The position numbers and the translations under genes were made by a program. DNA of 5,314 nucleotides from Desulfobacterales bacterium (GTDB taxonomy: Bacteria > Desulfobacterota > Desulfobacteria > Desulfobacterales > BuS5). The notes beneath the pieces are model-generated. The model was given only the letters and a program-made list of their open reading frames with translations. It was not told the origin of the DNA and made no database searches. Shown here piece by piece: positions 1-5,275 of the stretch. The stretch covers positions 1-5,314 of the forward strand of contig JAGVGX010000228.1 in assembly GCA_020056865.1 (NCBI GenBank), in the 5' to 3' direction. Numbering within the stretch: position 1 is the stretch's first letter; each line of letters begins with the position of its first letter.

Positions 1-1491
1 AACAAAACTCTGACCAGAGAAGATGCGATGGAGTATGTATGTGAATTTCTTATCAGGGCATTTGAATATGGCAACTGCAGAGACAGGCAGGCGCGAACCT
101 TAACGACCGGCGATCCCGGCCCATATGTATGGACGCTTGGAGGGATGAATCCTGAAGGCAAGCTGCAATATAATGATTTGACAAACCTTTTTCTTGAAGC
201 TGCGCGTCTTGTCAGGGTTGTTTCACCTACCTTTGCCCTGCGTTATAATAGAGGGATGCCGGATGATGTGTTAAGGAATGCATTTGAGTGCATAAGGCAC
301 GGATTGGGATTTCCGAATATAAGAAACGATCAGGTGCTTATACAGTCAAATATGTTTTGGAGCGGAACTTCGCAAGAAGATGCCCGCACATGGACGGCGC
401 AGGCGTGCATCGTTCCATGCCCGGAAACAAAAAACGGCTGCATGCCTTCGCGTTATTCCGCAAGTGCGCTTCTTGGCTCCAAAGCGGTCGAGCTTGCCAT
501 ATGGAACGGATTTAATCCTGTTTATAATATGCAGATTGGGCCTAAAACCGGTGATGCTTCCACAATGACTTTTGATGAAATTGTTGAAGCTTTCATGGAA
601 CAATTTAAGACCATGCATTGGCAGGCTGCTAAAATGAGGCACATCGGCAGATATATTGAAGAGATACAAGGCAAGCCTCATTTAAGCGCAACGTATGAAC
701 GGTGTGTAGAATCCGGCCTCAATGCATTCCAGACCCGTGAGAACGGTAACAACTGGATTTCAACATACATCTGGATGGACGGTCTGGATGCGTTAATTGG
801 TCTGAAAAAGGTCGTTTTTGACGATAAAAAATATACGATGCAACAGGTTTTAGATATGTTAAAGGCCAACTGGGAAGGTTATGAAAAAGAGCGTATGGAC
901 TTTGTTCGGGCACCCAAGTGGGGCAATGATGACCCATATGCCGACGATTTGATTGTTCGGATTCATGAAAGGGTGCGGGATGAAGCTTGCAGACCTGCAA
1001 AATGCTGGGGATCGACTTCCAAGGGCATCCCGACAGCGCCTCAGTGTGTTGCCGCGTTTTCAAGGGCCGGGGCTTTACTTGGTTCTCTCCCCAATGGGAG
1101 AAAACTTGGAGATGCCTGTTACGATGGCGGGTGTTCACCTGCGCCAGGTCAAGATAAGAAAGGACCCACAGCGGTGTTGAGATCTGTAGGAAAGCTTGAA
1201 CATGAGAATATGTTTCGGGCGAACCTTTTAAATCAGCGCCTGTCTCCGGCTCAACTTGTGGGAGACAAGGGGTTTGATCTATGGAAGTCATACATTGAGT
1301 CATGGTGCGATCTGGGTATTAATCATGTCCAGTTCAACATGGTTGACAATGAAACCCTTGTGGCCGCGCAAAAAGAGCCCGAGGATTATGATGAACTGGT
1401 TGTTCGGGTTGCAGGCTACAGCGCTCACTTTACAAGTCTTAACAGAAAGACTCAAGATGCAATAATTGCACGGACTATTCAGGAACTTTAA
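1..1491 (+). CDS. Glycyl radical enzyme, benzylsuccinate/alkylsuccinate synthase (BssA/AssA-like) catalytic subunit, C-terminal part
   Basis: The frame is open from base 1, so the 5' end lies outside the window; 496 residues are visible, roughly the last 60% of an 820-870 residue enzyme. Residue numbers count from the first codon shown. The thiyl-radical cysteine is Cys136 in QACIVPCP. Gly472 in the C-terminal VRVAGYSAHF motif is the glycine that carries the stable radical after activation by a radical-SAM activase. As I recall the family, BssA uses Cys493, Arg508 and Gly829. Here Arg151 lies 15 residues after the cysteine and the Cys-Gly distance is 336, the same spacings. The glutamate two residues after the cysteine in diol-dehydratase types (CVEP) is absent, as is the Cys-Cys pair of pyruvate formate-lyase. 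These enzymes add a hydrocarbon radical to fumarate in the cytoplasm. The exact substrate (alkane, toluene or other) cannot be read from the sequence, and an arylacetate decarboxylase relative is the main alternative. The gene is last in its transcript, followed at once by a terminator. No activase or small subunit is in the window. Confidence 0.85.
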   Translation, partial: NKTLTREDAMEYVCEFLIRAFEYGNCRDRQARTLTTGDPGPYVWTLGGMNPEGKLQYNDLTNLFLEAARLVRVVSPTFALRYNRGMPDDVLRNAFECIRHGLGFPNIRNDQVLIQSNMFWSGTSQEDARTWTAQACIVPCPETKNGCMPSRYSASALLGSKAVELAIWNGFNPVYNMQIGPKTGDASTMTFDEIVEAFMEQFKTMHWQAAKMRHIGRYIEEIQGKPHLSATYERCVESGLNAFQTRENGNNWISTYIWMDGLDALIGLKKVVFDDKKYTMQQVLDMLKANWEGYEKERMDFVRAPKWGNDDPYADDLIVRIHERVRDEACRPAKCWGSTSKGIPTAPQCVAAFSRAGALLGSLPNGRKLGDACYDGGCSPAPGQDKKGPTAVLRSVGKLEHENMFRANLLNQRLSPAQLVGDKGFDLWKSYIESWCDLGINHVQFNMVDNETLVAAQKEPEDYDELVVRVAGYSAHFTSLNRKTQDAIIARTIQEL

Positions 1492-1505
1492 AATCGGTTT
1501 TGATG

Positions 1506-1558
1506 ATCCCCGGTGGTATATATGTCTGTGAAACAGACATGCCCTGCCGGGGATTTTT
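1506..1558 (+). terminator. Rho-independent terminator after the glycyl radical enzyme gene
   Basis: The hairpin is built from two nested perfect inverted repeats. The outer stem is ATCCCCGG (1506-1513) with CCGGGGAT (1547-1554). The inner stem is ATGTCTGT (1522-1529) with ACAGACAT (1533-1540), closed by a GAA loop. TTTTT follows at 1554-1558. It starts 14 bases after the stop codon, so it should end the upstream transcript. Confidence 0.9.
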
Positions 1559-1679
1559 CTCGTATCGACTGATATGGCGGCTAAAGGTTTGATCACATAC
1601 TCTATAATAATTTTGCAGCTTCACCCCGCGTTAAACGTCTTTCTGTCCAATCATAATAGGCTTCTTCAAATCTTATTTT
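1559..1679 (-). pseudogene. Remnant of an IS transposase N-terminus (helix-turn-helix), frameshifted
   Basis: Reading the minus strand from 1679, one frame gives KIRFEEAYYDWTERRLTRG, continues EAAKLL, then meets a TAG. The next frame continues VCDQTFSRHISRYE to about 1559. Joined, these resemble the start of integrase-type IS transposases (ISNCY-like, recalled consensus FEEAYxxWxExRLTQEEAARLLGVC followed by RTFRRY), which is a DNA-binding helix-turn-helix. Only about 40 codons remain, the start codon position reads ATA, and a frameshift lies between LL and VCD, so the gene is dead. Similarity stops where the terminator hairpin of the upstream gene begins. The family name comes from memory; the match to a transposase HTH is more secure than the IS family. 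Confidence 0.5.
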
Positions 1680-1788
1680 CTAAGATCTCCTATCGCAATT
1701 TTGTCGGCTTCATATGTACCTTTTGAGGTACATATAAAACAGGACAAATCATGTGCTACAAGTCCGGACATTTTATTTGTTCTCGACA
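1680..1788 (-). mobile_element. Possible left end of the decayed insertion sequence
   Basis: This stretch lies upstream of the transposase remnant on the minus strand. It contains a perfect 9-bp hairpin (ATATGTACC at 1712-1720, GGTACATAT at 1727-1735, 6-base loop), the 8-bp palindrome GTCCGGAC at 1762-1769, and a boundary candidate TGTCGAGA (minus strand, ending at 1788). Hairpins just inside an IS end often shield the transposase from outside transcription. The matching right end is not in the window, so the boundary is a guess. Confidence 0.3.
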
Positions 1789-1804
1789 GTTTTCTACACT
1801 GAAT

Positions 1805-1833
1805 TTGACCAATAATAATATAACTGATACTGT
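1805..1833 (+). promoter_or_regulatory. Candidate sigma-70-type promoter for the phosphoesterase gene
   Basis: TTGACC at 1805-1810 matches five of six -35 consensus bases. TACTGT at 1828-1833, after a 17-base spacer, keeps the T, A and final T of a -10 box. The predicted start near 1840 leaves about 70 bases of leader before the ATG at 1910. It lies just outside the presumed IS end. It was found by eye, and AT-rich DNA yields such matches by chance. Confidence 0.35.
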
Positions 1834-1909
1834 AGTTGTCAAAATAAGGCTCAGCGATTAACATCCCTTTTTTATATTTACTGTTGCTTCTAATACTGAA
1901 TTGATTGAA

Positions 1910-2395
1910 ATGAATCTGAAACATAACGATGCTCTTGCTATCGGGGTATTATCAGATACCCACGGTTATTTATCACCAAATATTTCTAAAGTCTTTCAAA
2001 ACGTTGATACGATTATCCATGCCGGAGATATAGACAATCCAAACGTGTTGCACACCTTGCGCCAGATAGCACCTGTTGTTGCTGTAAGAGGAAATATGGA
2101 TTCCGGGGCATGGGCGAAAGCGTTGCCTGTGTCGGAATTCATTCATGTTGGAAAAACATACATATATGTTATCCATGATCACTTAAGGCTGGATATCGAT
2201 CCGGTTTCATCAGATATACGTGTTGTCATATTCGGTCATACCCATGAGCCGTATGTGCATGAAGCTAAAAGCGGTGTTATATTTTTAAATCCGGGAAGCG
2301 CTTCGCTCCCAAGAAAAGGGCAATCTGCTTCTGTTGCCTTACTTGAAATTACCGGAGATGCTCATCATGTAACCTTAGTTGATTTAAACAAGTAG
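1910..2395 (+). CDS. YfcE/MJ0936-type metallophosphoesterase (small calcineurin-like phosphodiesterase)
   Basis: This is a 161-residue cytoplasmic protein of the small single-domain calcineurin-like family, which hydrolyses phosphodiesters with a two-metal centre (often Mn2+); the natural substrate of most members is unknown. The metal-binding motifs appear in order: LSDTHG (Asp16, His18), HAGDID (Asp40), RGNMD (Asn62), VIHDH (His89) and FGHTHEP (His110, His112), followed by NPGS. Length is typical for the family (about 155-185 residues). The usual H-G-H motif reads H-D-H here, an unusual replacement of the glycine, although the metal-binding histidine is kept. I chose the ATG at 1910. A TTG at 1901 would add three residues, and neither start has a convincing Shine-Dalgarno sequence. 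The adenosyltransferase gene follows 100 bases downstream on the same strand, so co-transcription is possible. Confidence 0.9.
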   Translation: MNLKHNDALAIGVLSDTHGYLSPNISKVFQNVDTIIHAGDIDNPNVLHTLRQIAPVVAVRGNMDSGAWAKALPVSEFIHVGKTYIYVIHDHLRLDIDPVSSDIRVVIFGHTHEPYVHEAKSGVIFLNPGSASLPRKGQSASVALLEITGDAHHVTLVDLNK

Positions 2396-2428
2396 ATATA
2401 TCGTGATAAAAGGGTTCCAAAAACCATA

Positions 2429-2441
2429 ACAGCGAAGCTGT
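2429..2441 (+). other. Small hairpin in the phosphoesterase-adenosyltransferase gap
   Basis: ACAGC and GCTGT pair around a GAA loop. No T-run follows, so it does not look like a terminator, and transcription could pass from one gene to the next. No function is assigned. Confidence 0.3.
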
Positions 2442-2485
2442 CAAGTATAACTAAAACAACTTAAAGCTCACAATTATAAGATACT

Positions 2486-2490
2486 GGAGG
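2486..2490 (+). promoter_or_regulatory. Ribosome binding site of the adenosyltransferase gene
   Basis: GGAGG lies 5 bases before the ATG at 2496. This is a strong Shine-Dalgarno sequence at normal spacing and it fixes the start codon. Confidence 0.85.
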
Positions 2491-2495
2491 AGTTC

Positions 2496-3020
2496 ATGAA
2501 CATTTTTAAGTTTTCTCAAAAAGGAGATAAAGGTGAAACAAGTTTGTTAACCGGGCAGCGGGTTTCAAAGGCAAGTCTTCGTCCGGAGACATACGGAACC
2601 TTAGATGAGGCGAGTTCTGCTCTCGGGCTTGCCAAGTCTTTTTCAAAAAATGAAAAGATTGTTGATATGATTCAGATGGTTCAGGAAGATCTTTTAATCC
2701 TTGGTGCCCAGTTGTCCTGTGAAGGAGACACAAAAAAGGATTATCAAATTGGTACGGACAAGGCGTTGCGCCTGGAAGAATGGATAGAAGATCTCCAGAA
2801 AGAAGTTTCTTTCCCAAAACAGTTTATTTTCCCTGGTGAAAACAGTGTTGGTGCGGCGCTTGATATGGCACGAACCATCATTCGCAGGGCAGAACGCCGA
2901 GCTGTTGGGTTGAGAGAAGAAGGGCTTTTAAACAAGCCGGATGTTCATTCCTATTTAAATCGTTTGGCTGATTTTCTTTTTACTTTGGCCAGATATGCAG
3001 ATAAAAAGGGGTTGGAATAG
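2496..3020 (+). CDS. Cob(I)alamin adenosyltransferase, PduO type
   Basis: This 174-residue protein has the hallmarks of the PduO-type ATP:cob(I)alamin adenosyltransferases (EC 2.5.1.17), trimeric five-helix-bundle enzymes that transfer the adenosyl group of ATP to Co(I) corrinoid, giving adenosylcobalamin. The N-terminal ATP-binding loop reads SQKGDKGETSLLTGQRVSK (residues 7-25), followed by the YGTLDEASS segment (33-41). The C-terminal half has FPGENS and then ARTIIRRAER (125-134), which contains the R-x-x-x-R-R-x-E signature (Arg126, Arg130, Arg131, Glu133). Length is within the family range (about 170-200). A strong Shine-Dalgarno sequence supports the start. No obvious terminator follows, and the next gene remnant converges from the opposite strand. 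Adenosylcobalamin would serve mutases such as methylmalonyl-CoA mutase; none is in the window, so its partner here is unknown. Confidence 0.93.
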   Translation: MNIFKFSQKGDKGETSLLTGQRVSKASLRPETYGTLDEASSALGLAKSFSKNEKIVDMIQMVQEDLLILGAQLSCEGDTKKDYQIGTDKALRLEEWIEDLQKEVSFPKQFIFPGENSVGAALDMARTIIRRAERRAVGLREEGLLNKPDVHSYLNRLADFLFTLARYADKKGLE

Positions 3021-3038
3021 ATCTGCAGGGCTGTTACC

Positions 3039-3546
3039 TTAGAAAATGACCTCAAAGTGTACGAATGTGACAAGCGCATGGTCCAGTGAGCGGTCTGTCC
3101 CAGGATTAAAGATATATTGTATGTCGGGCTGAAAACTTAGCCATGGTGTTGCTTGCATTCGATATGTCAGTTCTACTACAGTTTCCGAACTATTTGCCGG
3201 TGTGTTTGTTTGACGTTCGTCTAAACGAACATGTGTGCCATGATCAACGCCAGGATATCCGGGGATGCCGTCAAGAGTGGCTGCCTGTTTGGGAATAGTC
3301 CGCACCGATACCATGAGAACTGTTAAGAAAAAGACCTGCGCTTTCAATCACATCAAATTCGGAATTTAAGTCGTACAAGCCTGCAAGCACCGGCAGCCGA
3401 TCTTGAAAAAGACTTTGTTTCAGCCATGCCTCATAGATTTTCCATGCATCAGAAGCGTCAATATTGCTCACAGTTTGTGCATCACCTGCATGCGTACTGG
3501 GGCTTCCACCATGGTTGCCAAGGCCATAAACAAACAGCGTTGCTCC
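3039..3546 (-). pseudogene. oprB: Decayed oprB-type carbohydrate porin
   Basis: Three pieces of an OprB-family outer-membrane porin lie in order on the minus strand. Reading from 3546, the first gives GATLFVYGLGNHGGSPSTH and continues without a break into NIDASDAWKIYEAWLKQSLF, then LAGLYDLNSEFDVIESAGLF and GADYSQTG, ending at a stop at 3271. A second frame picks up with AATLDGIPGYPGVDHGTHV and runs to ETVVELTYRMQATPWLSFQP, then DIQYIFNPG, closing with VHFEVIF and TAA at 3039. The terminal phenylalanine is the usual last residue of an outer-membrane barrel. An intact porin has roughly 400-450 residues. Here the signal peptide and N-terminus are missing or unreadable, with a TAA directly before GATLF. 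About 25-30 codons plus the frame are lost after DYSQTG, and about 100-150 residues of central barrel are missing between THVRLDE and SSETVVELTY. It cannot make a porin. Confidence 0.8.
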
Positions 3547-3832
3547 TTAATTAAATATTTTCCAAAGGCCACCCGCTAAGTAAGAAGTGACTCAAATTGT
3601 TATGGCTGCCAAACATACTTGTCAAGGAGTTTGTTCTTTACTTTTCAATACATAATTTCCATATTCTTAAGACGGCATGGCACATTTCTTTTATTTTTTA
3701 GATTTTATTGAATTACAAAATTGTATTTTATTTTTAAATAAAATACATAAACGTATAAAAATAATTGTACAGCTATGGCCTAATCTAAGCATAAAGCTTT
3801 GTTTATACTGATAGTTATGTCTAATTTTCGAT
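3547..3832. other. AT-rich gene-free stretch between porin and amtB remnants
   Basis: No supported gene lies here. The minus-strand frame of the porin remnant stays open for 14 codons before its TAA (containing GGLWKIFN), which could be porin sequence too worn to place. The rest is AT-rich spacer leading to the amtB promoter and includes the inverted repeat at 3723-3746. Confidence 0.5.
3723..3746. repeat. Perfect 11-bp inverted repeat upstream of the sigma-54 promoter
   Basis: GTATTTTATTT (3723-3733) and its exact reverse complement (3736-3746) are separated by TT. The centre is about 100 bases before the -24 element, within the usual range for enhancer-binding-protein sites. The sequence does not match the NtrC consensus (TGCACC with GGTGCA), so it may equally be a worn terminator or a chance AT palindrome. 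Confidence 0.55.
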
Positions 3833-3850
3833 TTGGCACATCTGTTGCTA
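3833..3850 (+). promoter_or_regulatory. Sigma-54 (RpoN) promoter of amtB
   Basis: TTGGCAC (3833-3839) and TTGCTA (3845-3850) match the -24/-12 consensus TGGCAC-N5-TTGCW exactly, with GG (3835-3836) and GC (3847-3848) separated by the required 10 bases. Transcription would start near 3860, about 70 bases before the amtB ATG. Nitrogen-limitation control by sigma-54 and NtrC-type activators is usual for amtB genes, which fits the gene behind it. Confidence 0.85.
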
Positions 3851-3929
3851 TATCCATATAAAACGACTTGTTTTATTGCTCTATTATATTATGTATTTAT
3901 AAATCTATACTATAGTTTGGAGGGAGAAA

Positions 3930-4155
3930 ATGAAGCTGAAATCAATTATTTTATCAGGAATTTTTACGATGCTTTCCGTAGTATCAGCATTTGCAGAAGA
4001 GGGGACGCTGGATACCGGTAACACGGCATGGGTTATCGTAGCAACTGCTCTTGTCATGATGATGACCCCTGCCGGGCTTGCACTTTTTTATGGAGGATGA
4101 AATCATGGGGCTTGACAATTCAATTCATGGTGAAAGAGCTTTTGAAATTGATTGA
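3930..4155 (+). pseudogene. amtB: Internally deleted amtB ammonium transporter
   Basis: After a good Shine-Dalgarno sequence (GGAGGG, 3919-3924), the ATG at 3930 opens a frame of 56 codons. It starts with the signal-peptide-like [14 protein letters not shown], continues to [19 protein letters not shown] and then [18 protein letters not shown], and stops with TGA at 4098. This is the AmtB signal sequence plus the first transmembrane helix with its conserved [14 protein letters not shown] motif. One frame over, from about 4093, [20 protein letters not shown] ends at TGA 4153-4155. This matches the AmtB cytoplasmic tail (recalled consensus GLDxxxHGExAY). An intact AmtB has about 400-450 residues, so around 330-370 codons covering ten helices are missing and the join is out of frame. 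The junction sits in TATGGAGGATGAA, where the two sides can share about four bases (GAGG). It cannot transport ammonium. A 56-residue one-helix peptide could still be made. Confidence 0.87.
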
Positions 4156-4161
4156 TTTTTT

Positions 4162-4218
4162 TTAGACAGATCGAATTGCAGAGCAAACAGCTCCCATGGT
4201 GATAATTTTTCCATCCAT
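4162..4218 (-). CDS. Possible 18-codon peptide (weak)
   Basis: The minus strand carries TAGGAG five bases before an ATG, then MDGKIITMGAVCSAIRSV and a stop. The frame is also open for 11 codons upstream of this ATG (AYSQRNVVGVI). I do not recognise it. It could be a fragment of a lost gene or chance. Confidence 0.12.
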   Translation of the reverse strand: MDGKIITMGAVCSAIRSV

Positions 4219-4278
4219 AATAACTCCTACGACATTCCTTTGAGAGTAAGCTTATGACAACTTGTTGAAATGTATATC

Positions 4279-4310
4279 ATATTGTACTATTTAATCCAAT
4301 AGAACAATAT
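4279..4310. repeat. Imperfect 13-bp inverted repeat upstream of mtnP
   Basis: ATATTGTACTATT (4279-4291) and AATAGAACAATAT (4298-4310) pair at 12 of 13 positions around a TAATCC loop. No T-run follows on the plus strand, so it is not a standard terminator. It lies 107 bases before the mtnP start, so a regulator-binding site or a small mobile-element relic is possible. Confidence 0.5.
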
Positions 4311-4331
4311 ATAAATACGCCAAGAAAAATA

Positions 4332-4360
4332 TTGACAGCAAGCCTGCTATCTGGCATTTT
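4332..4360 (+). promoter_or_regulatory. Candidate promoter for mtnP
   Basis: A perfect -35 hexamer TTGACA (4332-4337) is followed after 17 bases by CATTTT (4355-4360), a poor -10 box. The region below it is very AT-rich and includes a 7-bp palindrome (AAAAATT with AATTTTT, 4362-4377). The -35 match is good, but the promoter as a whole is tentative. Confidence 0.35.
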
Positions 4361-4416
4361 TAAAAATTAAAATTTTTGTTTTATTCTACATAAAAACTAT
4401 TTTTCAGGTGCCATAA

Positions 4417-5193
4417 ATGATAAAAATTGGAATCATAGGCGGGTCAGGGCTTGGTGACCCTGGGATCATTGATGATCCGGAAGAAAAAAAGGTTGACACG
4501 CCTTACGGGAAGCCGTCTTCGGCGCTTACGGCAGGCAAAATAAAAGACATTGATGTTGTCGTGTTATCAAGACATGGGAAAGAACATCAATTTACACCTA
4601 CAAACGTTAATTACAGAGCAAACATACATGCCTTAAAGGAACAGGGTGTTACACATATTGTTGCGACCACTGCCTGCGGAAGCCTGAAAATGGATATCGG
4701 AAGGGGTCATTTTGTTATACTTGATCAATTCATAGACTTTACAAGGCACAGACAAAGCACGTTTTATGATTCATTTGACAAACATGTTGTGCATGCACCC
4801 ATGGCAAATCCTTTTGATGAAAAGATCAGAAGGGTGCTTTATGAAACGTCCATAGAACTTGGGTTAAAAGTTCATAAAAAAGGTACGGTTATAACAATTG
4901 AGGGCCCCAGGTTTTCTACAAAAGCAGAATCAAATATGTTCAGAATGTGGGGCGCTGATGTTATTAACATGTCGATTGCTACGGAGGTAATTCTTGCCAA
5001 TGAATCACAGATACCTTATGGTGCGGTTGCCATGTCCACGGATTATGATTGCTGGAAAGAAGATGAACCGCCTGTGTCGTGGGATGAAATCATGAAGGTG
5101 TTTAATTATAATGTTGACGGCGTTAAAAAGCTGCTTATACATGTGATCCCCAAAATTAGTAATCTATGTGAAACATCGCTGGGTGTTCAATAA
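4417..5193 (+). CDS. mtnP: S-methyl-5'-thioadenosine phosphorylase
   Basis: This 258-residue cytoplasmic enzyme of the trimeric PNP/MTAP family cleaves methylthioadenosine with phosphate to adenine and methylthioribose-1-phosphate, clearing the by-product of polyamine and related SAM-dependent synthesis. The phosphate-binding loop is GIIGGSGL (residues 5-12), and further phosphate contacts are expected at SRHGKEH (51-57) and TTACGSL (84-90). The substrate-specificity region runs EGPRFSTKAES (from 162) to WGADVINM, ending with TDYDCW (208-213). The two aspartates there (Asp209, Asp211) mark adenine-specific MTAP; guanine/hypoxanthine PNPs have Asn. After VINM the sequence reads SIATEV where human MTAP has TTVPEV, a mild departure close to the ribose pocket. 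It is slightly shorter than human MTAP (283), mainly at the C-terminus. A weak AGGTG (4406-4410) precedes the ATG. Some archaeal and bacterial members also accept 5'-deoxyadenosine or adenosine; the sequence does not decide this. Confidence 0.93.
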   Translation: MIKIGIIGGSGLGDPGIIDDPEEKKVDTPYGKPSSALTAGKIKDIDVVVLSRHGKEHQFTPTNVNYRANIHALKEQGVTHIVATTACGSLKMDIGRGHFVILDQFIDFTRHRQSTFYDSFDKHVVHAPMANPFDEKIRRVLYETSIELGLKVHKKGTVITIEGPRFSTKAESNMFRMWGADVINMSIATEVILANESQIPYGAVAMSTDYDCWKEDEPPVSWDEIMKVFNYNVDGVKKLLIHVIPKISNLCETSLGVQ

Positions 5194-5223
5194 AATAAGT
5201 TGGGCGATTAACATGGAAAATCT

Positions 5224-5244
5224 GCCGGTATGACGGCTTTTTTT
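5224..5244 (+). terminator. Weak terminator after mtnP
   Basis: GCCG (5224-5227) and CGGC (5234-5237) form a short stem with a 6-base loop, followed by seven T residues (5238-5244). The stem is only 4 bp, so read-through into the next gene is likely. Confidence 0.5.
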
Positions 5245-5275
5245 ATTCTATATTTGTATAGACAGGAGTAAAGAC

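Noticed and set aside
719..1303. 194-codon minus-strand open frame inside the glycyl radical enzyme gene
   Set aside because: It is antisense to a clearly conserved coding region, with a composition rich in Ser, His and Pro and no family resemblance; it is a shadow frame.
1673..1924. 83-codon minus-strand open frame over the IS left end and phosphoesterase start
   Set aside because: It has no recognisable motif, overlaps the start of a well-supported gene and the presumed IS end, and its frame is not that of the transposase remnant.
3678..3693. Second sigma-54-like site (TGGCAC followed by TTCTTTT)
   Set aside because: The -24 half matches but the -12 half lacks the essential GC, so it is not a credible promoter.
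3833..4021. 62-codon plus-strand open frame starting in the sigma-54 promoter
   Set aside because: It overlaps the promoter and the amtB start in another frame and lacks a Shine-Dalgarno sequence; the AmtB frame explains the DNA better.
4153..4170. T-run after the amtB tail as a terminator
   Set aside because: Eight T residues are present, but no stable GC-containing stem precedes them.
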